Assembly: GCA_947652605.1 (NCBI GenBank) | Contig: OX393581.1 | Span: forward strand, 32,978,788-33,042,787 | Direction of reading: 5' to 3' | Length of the DNA: 64,000 nucleotides | Origin: Elmis aenea | Taxonomy: Eukaryota; Arthropoda; Insecta; Coleoptera; Elmidae | Part shown: piece by piece, positions 34,832 through 48,019 of the stretch | Layout: the number at the start of each line of letters is the position of its first letter | How positions within the stretch are numbered: position 1 is the first letter of the stretch | Position numbers and translations under genes: made by a program | The notes under the pieces: model-generated | Told to the model about the DNA's origin: nothing | Database searches by the model: none | The model's input: only the letters and a program-made list of their open reading frames with translations

Positions 34832-37800
34832 TATATACTAAGCCTACATACTATTAAAAAAATTCGTGAAATATACATTGCAATTATTAAATTTAGTTGT
34901 AAACATTCATTTAAAACGTACAGATCTTGAATAATTTTTGGTACTAAGTGTGTAGTATCTTCAGTATTGTTAAAGCGAATGTTTGTAATTCGAGAATTGC
35001 ATCAATTATAATCTTAATTTAAATAAAGTTGAACAGTTAAAAGAAGGAATGGCTTAGTAAAAAAGTGCTGTTTCAATAAGATACAGTTCGGTTGAAGCAT
35101 CTTAGTTTACAAACACATTCAAGTTCCTTTGAGTAATTTTTATAATAATTTGACTTTTTTGCGGTTGGATCCGTGTTTAGTTTAAACATTGTTAAATAGT
35201 TTTGAAGATCGAAGTGAATCAATTCTAGTATCTATGAACAGTTTGCTATCATTTGTCTTGCCTGAGCGTAATCTACGGTTACTGGTCGTATTAGATTGCA
35301 ACCCAAAGCTATCATTTATTTGCCAGCAACGACTATTTTTTGCAAGAGCAGTTAACACTACGTTGTGTTTACACAAGCGTGGCCGACATCCCATTTCCAT
35401 GCCACAGTGTTGATTGACGTCTGTGTTACATAGTAGTAACAAGTTAATTTTACAGAACAGGGCGCGTTTCAGGGATTATTCAGGCTGTCGAAAGCTTTAA
35501 ATAGCATCGGAGAACACTTCAGTTTTATATGCCCATATAAATTCACTTACATGAAGTCCATAGCTTTCATTTTATGCGATAAGTAACCACAGAATATTAA
35601 TTTTTATATTGAACGCGAAGTTGAAATTACTCTGTGGTGAACGCTTGTTAGAAATGAAATATAAAAATACAAAAAAAAAACGCCATGTCGAGAGGTATTG
35701 TATGAGGCCCCACCAAAATACAACGACAAAATTTCAGATTATGATTAAGGTTAGTTCAGTTTATTTTGTGACACAGGCAAAAGCTGTCTTTTTTAATAAA
35801 CACCAGCTGACAAAAGTTTCAGTACATGCCAATCGTTTTTTTGTGTAGACATTATCTAATAAAATTTATATGAAGTAATTAATAAATTGATAATAATATA
35901 TTTCTTTTGTCACGTCACGAAAACATCGTGTAATTCCAAAATTTTTTCTATGTCGTTCCAAAATGTTTATGAAGTGCTTACAGCCATTGTTACATAAGTT
36001 TCAAATTATTATTTAAAATTTATGCTTGGTATAACAATGCTAAATAATTCTGATTTGATGCTAGTTTATAGTACACTTCTAGATTAACCGTGTACCTATA
36101 CGTCACTAATTAATTTGTGTAAACCCTTAATATTTGTTACATAATTATGTTGGGATCACTTGAAGACAAAAAAAAATATGGGTCCAATTGTTGCATGCAT
36201 TGTAAGATGTATTTTACCACAGGAAGTTATTCGATTTAAATTTATTTAAATTATAAAAGCCGGTTCTACTTTTACGAGATAAAATTCAGACGAAATTAGT
36301 AGTTCCATAAACTATTGATTATATTAGACAGAAGTTTGCTAATTTGAAAACTGAAAAAAGATATTTATTACGCTTTGAATAGCTTTGACGTAACAACCTG
36401 AACTTGTTGTGTCTTTATGGGCATGCAGCATGCTAATGGAATCTAATATGATTAACTTAACTGTTTCTGCTGAACATTTAGCTTATATGGTTAATTGAAT
36501 TGTTATTTTTTGCTATAGTTTTCTGTTGCAAAATTCATTGTATTGCAGCGTTTGTAATGCTTTTTTTAAGTTTAATTTATACTATAGTTTTAGATTTAAA
36601 AACATTACATGCTTAAGATTTATAGTAAGCAGCTTAAACAAGAAACGTTTTTGTATATCAGTCTCTTTCAAATGCAGTTTTCTGACTTCAACTGTTAAAC
36701 ATGTGCAGCCTTAAACAATTTGCAAACTTGACACAGCCAACTATTCCATACGTGATCGTGGTTATGGTGTTTCTTGCGTTTGAACTCGATAGCACTGACC
36801 GAAACATTTGTTCAATTTAAATGCATACGCGCACCTGTTTGTAGACAATAGCCAGTGAAACTTTTACAGAAATTCATTTGATCACTGTTTTAAGTATGTA
36901 ACGCCTTAATTTACCTTGCCTTTAACAGAATTTGCCGGTAATAAAACCTTCATACTATTTAATTTGAAAACTGGTTGACAGTTAGTGCAATTCTGCATCG
37001 CCAAAAAAAAAACAGTGCACGAGCGTTTGGTGTGCGGAAATTTCCAATAAAAAGATAAATAAATAGTAGGCGGGCGACATGGTATCTCCGCCTTTTCGTT
37101 TTCATTAAAACGAAAGTATAATGTTACCAAAGCAATCGCTACCTTTGTAAGTGTTTAACAATTAAACGTTCAAATGTTTGAAAAATAAATTGGAGTTAAT
37201 TAAGTCGTCTCAGTTATTTTCTTTTGTTGGCAAGTCTCTTCTTCCGATTCAGTATTTTTGTTTGTCAAATAGATTCGAGCGGATGGAAGTTAATAAGTTG
37301 TTTACAGTTTTTTTTTCGGAGTTTAAACCTATATAATTATTTTTTAACTTACTTTTAATGTTATTTGTTACAAAATATATCCAATCATAAAAATATATTT
37401 TTAAATTTTGTTTTCTTTGACAGTTTTTTGTTCCTCTGGCATTAAGGCATAGTTAATGCATTAATGCTATATAAACTATTATAACCGATAAATTATTACA
37501 AAGGAAGTCAATATTAGATTTTTGTAAGTAGTAGATAGGTACCCTTTTTTTTAAATCCACAACTGCATTATTTCAAATGTTCGAAGTGTTAATAAATTAA
37601 GCCAGTTTTAATTTTACTTGTAATTTATACAAATCGCCGCATTAGCTCTCTAAATTATTATAAAAATTAATAGTTTTAACTAAGGTAATAGCGTTAGATA
37701 ATTGGGTTATAAATTCGCGTTTACTTAGATGTAGTTATTACTACCAACATCAAAGATGAAATGATAATGTTATGGACCGCCAGCTCATTTAGCCGATGCC

Positions 37801-38754
37801 GTTAAATTCATTATACCTGTAATAAATTTACCATCATTAAAATTCTGTGATATCAGGAATGTATTTGAAAAAAACTTGGCGAATGTTTATACTTAAGAAA
37901 AGAGTGTCGTGCTTTAATAGACACCGTTGTATTGTAAACCTAACTGTATTATGTAGAAATGAATTATTTCTACTACAAGGTCAACCAGATTTCGTGTTGT
38001 ATATACAAATACATACATGGAGTGTAGGTTGGTTAATTGAGCCAACCTAAGCCGACCAGATGAAAATGTATTTTGTGTTTTAAAGGACGTTTTAAATATT
38101 AAAGTTGCGCTTTACTTTATCATGCTAGCATTTTTTAATGTTTCACAAAAGTTGTCGCTTTTTTACGACCTGCTTTAATCACCATGGAACCTTTGATCGT
38201 ATCTCTTTACATTCCAACACCTGAGTAATAATTTTTCATGTAAACATTAACGAAAATTATGAAAATTTGTTAGCCCAATAAACGAGAATTTTACTTTACA
38301 AGGAAACAGCACCATGGCTTCTAAAATCTAATGCGTTATAATAATCCGGATGTCTTATTTAGTCAATTTTAATCGAAATTATATACGAGAGGGACTTTCA
38401 GGACCGATTTTTTACCTCAGCAGTAGGTATATTGCACGTAGGTCCACGTACCCGCGCCCTGCGCTCGCATGCAAACATCACCTTTAGATAACTAAATTGT
38501 CCTTATTTTTCACTGAATAAATTTTATATTTATTGTAGCGCGGTTATAACGACATCGGTCAGTGACACATACTCTGACGTCATAAATCCAGTCGTTAAGT
38601 GTCGGACGTGGTTTTTTATACTCACTGCTATAAGTATTTTAAGAGTATGAACTGTGAAACTTGTATTTTTTTACTTGGAATTTAAAATATCAAATAACAA
38701 ATTTACTAAAATATGATACAAACATAAAGACGCATCAATTATACGTACAGGTTA
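34832..38754. other. Long anonymous stretch
   Basis: I see no recognised gene, transposon tip or strong inverted repeat in nearly 4 kb. Overlapping short frames at 35182-35442 and single frames at 35609-35848, 36526-36714, 36906-37130 and 37847-38050 have no family or splice support. It fits intron or intergenic DNA between mobile insertions. Confidence 0.35.
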
Positions 38755-39053
38755 AACACCGATTTTCCGGAAATTAATGGTGCGGCACCTCCTTTAGTCC
38801 GGACATACACGAGAGGAAATCTAAACTTCCTGCGGGCACCAGACTAGTTTATTGGGCGGCCACAGGTGGGGTTGTGTGTAGGGCGCACTTATTAACATAA
38901 TTTTCATTGCACTTGTTAGTGTTGCTACCGCAATTTTGTGAGATTCTTAACTTATTTTGCTTAAATTTGACCCAAGCTATGACTTTACAGTTGGTCCGGC
39001 AATACGGTTAATCCGCTAAAGGTTTGAACCAATAGTGCCGGAAAATCGGTGTT
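38755..39053. mobile_element. 299-bp MITE with perfect 16-bp terminal inverted repeats
   Basis: AACACCGATTTTCCGG at 38755-38770 matches exactly the reverse complement at 39038-39053, and weaker pairing continues inward. The interior is GC-richer than the flanks. Target duplication is not clear (flanks GGTT and ATAC), so the superfamily is open. Confidence 0.65.
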
Positions 39054-39057
39054 ATAC

Positions 39058-39150
39058 CTCTCCGCTAGAACACGCCACTGAACGAAAGGCCATATCCGCT
39101 AAAACACGCCGCTAAACGAAACACCGTCTCCGCTAAAACATCCTCACTGG
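39058..39150. repeat. Short tandem repeat, TCCGCTAAAACACGCC units
   Basis: Three units of about 32-36 bp, each beginning TCCGCTA(A/G)AACA and the first two continuing CGCC(A/G)CT(G/A)AACGAAA. Directly abuts the 299-bp MITE, and a TCCGCTAAA copy lies inside that element's right part. Confidence 0.6.
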
Positions 39151-40113
39151 CAGAAATAAAAATTTTATCATTCTATAAGTTAGTTTAGTTTTGTAATAAA
39201 TTCTGCCTTATGGGGAATATTTACTATTAATAAGAAACCAATATCGAACTACTGTATAGTTATATTAAAAATTAAAATCACTGCTCACTTAGTGTATGAT
39301 TTTCCTTATTATAACAGAGTTCAGTAGCCTTCGGATAAGATTGCATACATGCAACAAAATAATTAACAGTGTGAAGGACTGCAACTTTGTATTAAAATTC
39401 AAAGGCCGAGATAAGAGTTCTTCATGTTTATTACATTATTTAAGTCGTCGAGCGTGAAAATACAAAACATCGAGTTAAATGACTTCTTAAATATGTGCAC
39501 TGCAGGTTAAAATAGCTTGCATTATTCATAATTCGCTTTTAAAATCATAAATAGCCGACATTAATCAGGATGTATCATTTTTGATAACGAGATCTTGATG
39601 CGGTATTGATGACGAGATATTATTTGGTTGAAGTTTTGGAGAGGCGCAGCTGGTTGTTCCTGTTTCGAATTAAACGGAAAATGTGTCTTTGGTAACTGCA
39701 TGTGCGCGCTATATTCGTGTTTGTATCGTTTTGTTGTTAATTGCGGGATTTAAGATGCGATAACGGGAAGACCTCACAGCGCGGTGCTCGCTAATTAGAC
39801 CCCGTTATTTTATTGAATTTATTTTCGTTTTTTTGTTTAATATTATGGTTTTTAATTAAGGAAAGACCGACTTGGACCCATTTTTCAACAAATAAAAATA
39901 AACATCTAGTCATAGTATAGCAAACTTAAACTCCTTTAACGTTTGCATGAATATCCTAGTCTACTGAAGTGAAGTTGATGTTATGTATTAACATTTTTAT
40001 GTAGTGATAAGATTTTGAAATAACAACGCAGAAAAACTTTGGAATTCAAAGCAATTTCTAATCACACTGCCCATCTCTAATAATAAAGATGCTATACTGC
40101 ACTAAATACTTTG
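39151..40113. other. Anonymous stretch
   Basis: No gene or repeat boundary is recognised. Confidence 0.3.
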
Positions 40114-40586
40114 GTCTAGTGCAGGGATGGCAAATAGGTGGCACGCATGGCAAACTTGACACGCGAGAGATTTTCGACGGCACCCTAAAGAACTCTATGA
40201 ATAAATTTGTTTTTAAAATTTTAAACTTTTTCGAAATGTTTTATTTATTTTTAATTAGTATGCTAATTATCTACAACTACATGTTATTTAAATATCAAAA
40301 AATTAAAAATACCAGAAAATAACAACTCTTCTTATATCGATACAATAATTTGATCATTACTATACATATAAAATACCAACTGTAACGATGCACGGAACTT
40401 TTGATTGCATATGTATTTAGTGACACATAAAATCATGACGTTGGCTATACTGAACGAAATAACTGACGGTTGTGTCTGGTAGGTCGGTTAGGTTAGGTTA
40501 GGTACTGGCACTGGGAAAAATTTGTATTAAATTTTATCTTATTTTGGCACACTGATAAAATCCTATTTGCCATCCCTGGTCTAGTG
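40114..40586. mobile_element. hAT MITE, 457 bp, perfect 8-bp target duplication
   Basis: The element is 40122-40578 with tips CAGGGATGGCAAATAGG and CCTATTTGCCATCCCTG, a perfect 17-bp inverted repeat. Identical GTCTAGTG octamers flank it (40114-40121, 40579-40586). A short GGTTAGGTTAGGTTAGGT block lies inside at 40486-40503. No transposase frame is present. Confidence 0.9.
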
Positions 40587-41282
40587 AGTGGTAGTCACTG
40601 TGGAATAACGTCACACGTCACAACTTCACTTTATATTGTCATCTCTTTGGTTGGCGCTTTGCCTTAATTGATAGTGCTAATTATCTTAGGTTAGCAAACG
40701 AAACTGCCTTTAAAGCTATAGACTAATTTGACTAATAGATATGTAAAAGTTGTATTAACATCACATGTAGTCTCCTAAAGTTCACCCGTGACGTCAAAAG
40801 AGTTGTGCGTGACGTTACACGTGACAACTATATTTAAAACTTTGATAACGTCAAGTGTCTAAATGAAACGAGTTTAATATTAAAATCACTTCTTTTGTTA
40901 TACCACGACAAGCGATTAGTAGTTGGGCGCTAAATAAATCTATTTTCTCCACTTTTGACTTGAAGAATAGAGAAGTTGCTTCATATTACAAATAAGAACT
41001 TGGCACAGCACCGTGATATGAGCAGCATACAAATGAACTATAACAAAATCTTGCCGTTGACTTACCTTACCTATTCTTATGCCGCGTGTAAAACGCTTCA
41101 TTAACAAAGATTTTCTAATTCAATTACCATTTCTTTGGTACGTTTACGGCTTTTAGAAACAAGCACATATTTACAAGCGTTTTTCGATCCAGTACTGAGA
41201 ATCGAAAAAAAGCTAAATTAAGTTAAGGCATAAGTAGCGGATGCATTTATGTTTACAGTTTTTGTTTCTGTTTAATTTAAAA
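40587..41282. other. Anonymous stretch with CACGTCAC-like motifs
   Basis: No gene is recognised. TAACGTCACACGTCACAAC near 40604 and GTTGTGCGTGACGTTACACG near 40802 form a loose inverted pair with CRE/bHLH-like cores; no further structure. Confidence 0.3.
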
Positions 41283-41384
41283 TATAGTCAGCGTCGTCTA
41301 ATGGCGAGCGGTGGGTATGTTTTCGCACAGTAGACGCTACAATATAGTCCACGGACCTTAAAACCATTGGCGAGTATACCAATA

Positions 41385-42626
41385 CAACAAAGCAGGGTGG
41401 ATAAAAATCATGAGTTTTTTTTTTAAATCAAAAAAATCGATTTATTTGATTTAAATCAGATTTTTTTGATTTAAATCAAATGTACCATGTTATCGAATTT
41501 AGTGACATATTCACATGCTATTTCTGTTTTGTGCTAATATATTTAATAACCAATATATTTAATTCAGTGGTGAATTTTTGTCAAAATGAAAAATTAAATA
41601 TAATAATAAGAATTTTGAAAAAATCAGTGTTAAATGGTGATGTTTAATTAATTATATACAGGGTGAGTCATTAGTGCGGGATCGGTCGATTGTGGCTAAA
41701 CGGCTTGAGATACGAAGTTGATTCAAATGCTATTTATACAGTTTTTTCTAAACAACACAATAAAAATATTTTCAAATATACAGGGTGAGTCACCTTTCTG
41801 GAACTAACAGCAACTTTTATATTTCAAATACAACACCCAATTTTTTATTTAATATTTTTGACCGCCTTACTTTTAGCTTTGCATCAATATAAAATACTAC
41901 AGGTTTTTATACAGCGTTGTAAAAAAAAAATTATTTTCTAAATTATTCAAGGTTTTAAGTCTTTAGTTAAAAAATTCTCCTGAAGTTATTTTGAAGTACA
42001 GAGTTTTAATTTGGTATGGACATGCAGAAAAAAATTCTCTGTTCGCTCGATATGAAAAAATTTGAATCACACATACAGGGGTGTTTATAAATAGGTGGCA
42101 ACTTCCATGATTTTCAAAAACTCGTAACTCGATTTTTTCAAATGCAAACCCCTGTATTTTTTTATATCATCGAATTCGTCTTTAAAAGAACTTCATATTT
42201 TGTTAAGTATGTCCTATACCCAAAACTCATACTTTTCGAGATATTCGACATTTTTCTTCAAATCGTTATTGAAGCAATAGAGTGCCGTGGAAATTGAAAA
42301 AACTGACTGTTCACTTCGCTAACGTCAAAAACTTGTCATTTATTTTTTGAATTATTGCATTTCCACAATGAATATTACTTTACAAGAGCAAATTGATATG
42401 GTTTATTCACCATTTCGTGTATTTAATTACTAATATGTAGTAATACAATTTTGTTTTATTATAAATATTATATTGTACTCATATAATCTGTGATTTAAAT
42501 TGATAATTTAAAAAAAAAATCACTTGATTTAAATCAATGATTTTTTTTTAAATCACTTGATTTAAATCATGATTTAAATCGTGATTTAAATCAATTGATT
42601 TAAATCTGCTCAACCCTGCAACAAAG
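41385..42626. mobile_element. hAT element with GATTTAAATC arrays, copy 1
   Basis: The element is 41393-42618 (1226 bp), tips CAGGGTGGATAAAAATCA and TCTGCTCAACCCTG, flanked by perfect CAACAAAG octamers (41385-41392, 42619-42626). Both ends carry several GATTTAAATC palindromes. The interior holds two CAGGGTGAGTCA tips (near 41664 and 41782), typical of a TA-target family, and the start of a transposase-like frame at 42368. It is a non-autonomous carrier of another transposon's sequence. Inserted in the older TIR element at 41283-42702. Confidence 0.9.
42368..42433 (+). pseudogene. Captured 5' end of a foreign transposase-type ORF (copy 1)
   Basis: ATG followed by NITLQEQIDMVYSPF, then unrelated residues and TAA after 21 codons. 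The phrase TLQEQIDMV is how the helix-turn-helix domain known as DUF4817 begins in many insect mariner-related proteins; the homology stops abruptly after about 13 residues. The same truncated start is at 47759, so the truncation preceded duplication of the carrier. Confidence 0.5.
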
Positions 42627-42702
42627 TAAGTAGGTGTGTTCAATTCCAATTGTGTTAAATGCGCACCCCCATCGCTCGCCATTAGACTTGACGATGACTA
42701 TA

Positions 42703-45700
42703 CTGCTGTATCTATCATTCTCAATAAAAACAAACGAGTGTTGTTATATGGTGTCAGGTTAAATGTCAAAGGGCGTAACAAATTCTCATCGTAAAATTGC
42801 GTTGCATCTCGTGAGAAGAGTGTGTTATCAACAACTCCGATTACGTTATCGTACCGACCCGTACATTCGTTGTGCCTCTGTTCTTTATATTTCGTAGTTT
42901 GACGGACAGCTTTGTTCCGGCAAAAATTCGTTTTAACAGATTTCTGTGTTTAAATTTACAGACAGCTATGCATTAAAAACCGACTGAAAAGTAAAATATG
43001 TTGTTAAGGCAGTGCAACTCGATTATGTGCGGTCGTTTCGTAAAGAAATTATATTTCTAAAGTCGAACGAAACTTAGTTAAATAAAAAAAATTACATGTA
43101 TTATAAATTCAACTTTTTTGTACCTACTTTATATAGTTTTATAGATTATATTTTCTCTCACCGCTCTGAAATAAAATTATTTAAAAAGGAATATCCGTAT
43201 TTCCGTTTTTGCAAATAGATACTGAACAAGTGTAGTTAAATTATGTAAATTCCGATAGTCTACATTAAACATACGAACGATAACCTTGCAGTTTTAACCA
43301 AACATTCATGAATTAATAACTTTCTGGAAACAAATGGACCTTGATTAGTTATACATTAGATAAAAATGAATACGTCGCAGTAAAGTGTGCCCAAAAGATC
43401 AATATAAACTAAATTTTAATTGCTAAATCAGCAACTACGTTCTATCGCTGATGTTACATCAGCGAAACGGAGTCTGGCCATGTTTCAGCAAAATCTATAC
43501 ATAAGCGAGAATTGGGAAAATCGTAATGGTGGATTGGAAACCCCTCACATTAGGCATGTCTGTAAAAATAATATGAAACAAGAGATTTATATGTAATTTT
43601 AATTACTTTTTTGAAAACCCTACTGGTATTGCTATAGGTTAAACAGAACGGCTTATTTGAAAGTATAATTTGGTCGTACTTAAGATAAAAATATCAATAT
43701 AAAATACATTTCAATGTAATATGTTTTAAACATACCATAAAAATCTTATAATACAGACGTGTTTATCTCAAAAGAATAACTCAAGAGACCGATAGTAGCT
43801 ATTTGCTAACTATAATGGTCATCTAGATACCCCGTAAAACTTTTGCATTTGGTCCACCCTGTACTTTACCAACAACATTAATAGTTTGTGTTGTTGAACA
43901 ATTTTGTGTAACATTGAGAATTAAATGTAAATATTTACTTAGATAATGATTCGTTATGATTAGACGTTAAATATTAGCTTTATTGAAATTGTATTCTCGG
44001 CTAGAGCATCAATTTCCATTGAGAAAATAGCCTCCGTAATCGATTTTACTCAATTTTAGATAACATCTTTACAGAAATAATGTGGCAAAAGCCGTCTGAT
44101 AGACCAACTAATTCATAAAGTATTAGTATCGGACACGAGACCTTTATGGTATTGCTACGGCACGATAACAGTAACGAGAAAATGCACTTAGGGTTCACTT
44201 ACACGGAATTTATGTCGTGAGTTGTGGGCATTACCGTACTTAGCGGAAATTTTATCGTGATAAACCTATCGTTTGTAACAGGAATAGGTGTTAAAAGGGG
44301 AATATATCGACTATATTTTGGTTCGTACCTAATTAGCACAGTACACGGCAAATAAATATTTCGCGAATAGAGGGGACGGTGTAGTAATCAAATTATTTAT
44401 TTTGACAGAGGAAAGGATTTTATGTCGTAAATTTGGAAATTGTTGAATTTTCCAAAGATCGTAACCTCACTTTTCGGAAATAGTCTCAACGACCATTTTG
44501 TATTACAATCTTCGTGTCCGGTTTTGGAACCACGTCTTTAATAAAGTGTTGACGTTTTGACCATCTTATCATGGTCTTTAAATAAAGCTGTAGTTATTTC
44601 TCAGAATCGTTGCCATTTAATTCAAAAAACCATTAACGATGTCATTTACTTTTGGGGCATGGGCCATACACTATCAATATTAAACTTTAAACTACCTTTA
44701 AATCGCCCCAGTCCAGACTTAATCCATTCAACAATTACTCGACTGAATCTTCCTATACACAAAACCAGTCTCGTCCAGTCTAGTCTACTCCCGTCCGGTC
44801 AGTTCAATGGACTTTCTTGGGGCTTCCTTCACACCTATGCGGTCTAGTTAAAAAGTGATTTATTTCCTTACCTGGTGAAGTACAACGGTGCAGTTTTAGT
44901 GGCACGTATGCATTCTTCTCCCTTAAATAATTTGCTGGTTTTGTTAGGTAGAGAAAATGTCGCCACGATTGTGCAGAAGGAAAATTATCTTAGCAAATTA
45001 TTTCTGATATAGGAAGATATTTGAAGGAATTTATTTTTTGAAGAACTTATGCCGTGGATACACAAATCGTTTTGCCTATTATCATTGCCTTTCATATATA
45101 GAAAACCAATAAGACACCCTTGTACTATTTTCTAAGTAAAATAGTTTTAGACGGTAAGCCAGTGCCGTTTTGGGCGTATGGTCCAGTGTTCAACTATTTC
45201 GTATTGGAAATTTTTGTTGGTTCTTATTGTAATCATAAGAATTACTAGACAGTTTTTCGCATAATGTGAATAATAATCGGTACAGTTAATACAAATACAA
45301 AATGTACTTAATAATGAAATGATTTTTGTTTTTTTAATGATACGTCAAAATGCTATAGCATAAAGGCAGTTCAACCAGAGACAGTTAACGCAGAGTTTAT
45401 CAAATCGCTAACAAACTTTATTTCGGAAGAATTTTTATACTGTGAACTGTACTTTACGCCCTCAATATTGATCCTAGGGTGTATTCTTGCCCTGCTAATC
45501 TTCCTGTAGCAAACAGTGAGCCCTAAGCAATCGGCTCTTCTCGAACTGCAACGAGATGCAACGAACGGGTCTTGTTTGTTGTTGCCAAAGGACTGAACCC
45601 TTTGTATAGAACGTTGGAGCATTTGATCCTCTATGGATAGGATCTGATTGTATCAGAAGAAACAAGGATAAAAGAGGCATAAAAGTGCATTGAGTAAAAC

Positions 45701-46770
45701 AGTCTTCACAGACTTGATGGATAGAACAAATGCAGCCAGCCATCTGGCTTAGCCCTCTTGTCACGTAGATAAGTAACTCATAAAAATCTAGAGACTTTTG
45801 TCTAGTATGTTCTGACGATTGACCAAATGGTGAATAATGGCGTCCAAAAACAGTCACGCTATCAAGAAATATTAAACCAACAATAAAACTTATTTAAATT
45901 ATGCAGTACCAGACAAGTATAGACGTTCGTGTGCCTATAACGAGCGATTAACAAAAGATAAGATTTCTAGATCCTTTTTTTTTAAGTACAAATGTCTTAA
46001 ATTTAAATATATTGGAATAGCGACGAATATCAATTTAAGCCATATATGACCGATTTTATTAGTATCTTGTAGATTATTTCATATAAAAATGCAGTGTATT
46101 TTACAAATCTCTCTATTTAGACAACTGCAAATCTATTGTTTTAGTGTAAATTACTTAAGATAGCATACAGCTTTTGTTTCTATTTTTAACAGATACTATT
46201 GTTTCTTGTGGCTGGTATCGTTAGATAGTAGGCGCACTAATATTATAAAGAAGGCATGATGCGGATAAATTTGCATTACGCCAATCGCACATACATATTA
46301 ATGTATTATAAATTAATCATTAAGGTACCTATATCATTATATTAAACAAATGCCGCTCATACTTCAATTAAGTTTTTTATAAACGAGCTTCATGAAAATG
46401 AATGATATTACTCGAGTATTAACTACTATAATTATTAAAAGCATTAATAAACATTTTAATGTTCCTGTTAATCATCATGCACTTCCGTACAGAGAATTAT
46501 GTGAGTAATTTATTAAAATCGCGTACCATCTAGCGTGTGCTTTCATTGTTTTTACTGTTTCCGCAGATTTTTTTAAATCATTGTTGCATGATAATTTACT
46601 TGCAATAGTAAAATGTAATGTAACTTTGTACGTCATATATTTATTTTAAAACTATTGCAGTAGTATTTTGATCTCCTATATCCTTCCTATTTGTTATATA
46701 GTATTCCTAAAAGAAGTATCCATCCTGCGACGGTTGTCAAATGCTACATACAGTTTATCAGCCAAGTGGT
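42703..46770. other. Long anonymous stretch
   Basis: No gene is recognised. A lone transposon-tip-like GGTCCACCCTGTA lies at about 43852. GTCCAGTC-like motifs recur at about 44708-44815. Two overlapping minus frames at 45371-45857 sit in a less AT-rich patch but match nothing I know. A good plus-strand acceptor (TTTTTACTGTTTCCGCAG) ends at 46566 without an evident exon. Confidence 0.35.
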
Positions 46771-48019
46771 ATTCAAACCAGGGTTGATAAAAATCATGAT
46801 TTTTTTAAAAAAATCAAAAAAATCGATTTATTTGATTTAAATCATATTTTTTTGATTTAAATCAGATTTTTTTGATTTAAATCAAATGTACCATATTATC
46901 GAATTTAGTGACATATTCACATGCTATTTCTGTTTTGTGCTAATATATTTAATAACCAATATATTTAATTCATTGGTGAATTGTTGTCAAAATGAAAAAT
47001 GAAATATAATGATTAAGAATTTTGAAAAAATCAGTGCTAAATGGTAATATATAATTATATACAGGTTGAGTCATTAGTGCGGGATCGGTCGATTGTGGCT
47101 AAACGGTTTGAGATACGAAGTTGATTTAAATAAATGCTATTTTATACAGTTTTTTCTAAACAACACAATAAAAATATTTTCAAATATACAGGGTGAGTCA
47201 CCTTTCTGCAATTAATAGCAACTTTTATATTTCAAATACAACACCCAATTTATTTAATATTTTTGACCGCCTTAATTTTAGCTTTGCATCAATATAAAAT
47301 ACTACAGGTTTTTATACGGCGTTGTAAAAAAAATATTCTAAATTATTGAAGGTTTTAAGTCTTTATTTAAAAAATTCTCCTAAAGTTATTTTAAAGTACA
47401 GAGTTGTAATTTGGTATGGACATGCAGAAAAAAATTCTCTGTTCGCTCGATATGAAAAAATTTGAATCACACATACAGGGGTGTTTATAAATAGGTGGCA
47501 ACATGATCTTCAAAAGCTCGTTACTCGATTTTTTCAAATACAAACCCCTTTTTTTATGTCATAGAATTCGTCTTTAAAAGAGCTTCATATTTTGTTAAGT
47601 ATGTCCTATACCCAAAACTCATACTTTTCGAGATATTCGACATTTTTCTTCAAATCGTTATTGAGCAATAGAGTGCCGTGGAAATTGAAAAAACTGACTG
47701 TTCACTTCGCTAACGTCAAAAACTTGTCATTTATTTTTTGAATTATTGCATTTCCACAATGAATATTACTTTACAAGAGCAAATTGATATGGTTTATTCA
47801 CCATTTCGTGTTTTTAATTACTAATAGTAATACAATTTTGTTTTATTATAAATATTATACTGTATCTACTCATATAATCTGTGATTTAAATTGATAATTT
47901 AAAAAAAAAATCACTTGATTTAAATCAATGATTTTTTTTTTAAAATCACTTGATTTAAATCATGATTTAAATCGTGATTTAAATCAATTGATTTAAATCT
48001 GCTCAACCCTGATTCAAAC
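46771..48019. mobile_element. hAT element with GATTTAAATC arrays, copy 2
   Basis: The element is 46779-48011 (1233 bp), same tips and interior as copy 1 with scattered substitutions and small indels, flanked by perfect ATTCAAAC octamers (46771-46778, 48012-48019). The left end has one extra GATTTAAATC-type unit. The shared nested CAGGGTGAGTCA sequence shows that the foreign piece was acquired before both copies moved. Confidence 0.9.
47759..47824 (+). pseudogene. Captured transposase-type ORF start (copy 2)
   Basis: Identical in structure to 42368-42433, with ATG, NITLQEQIDMV and a stop after 21 codons. One synonymous difference is seen near the end of the frame (GTA in copy 1, GTT here). 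Confidence 0.5.

Larger units (their letters stand above)
41283..42702. mobile_element. Older TIR element interrupted by a hAT insertion
   Basis: TATAGTCAGCGTCGTCTAAT at 41283 onward and, inverted, TATAGTCATCGTCAAGTCTA at the right end (42671-42702) pair over about 32 bp, including TCTAATGGCGAGCG. Removing the 1226-bp hAT element and one 8-bp duplication leaves a 186-bp element, normal MITE size. It therefore predates the hAT insertion. The TA-type ends suggest a mariner-like origin. Confidence 0.65.

Noticed and set aside
45371..45857. Two overlapping minus-strand frames (83 and 120 residues)
   Set aside because: Neither shows a known motif or coherent splice sites, and they overlap in different frames.
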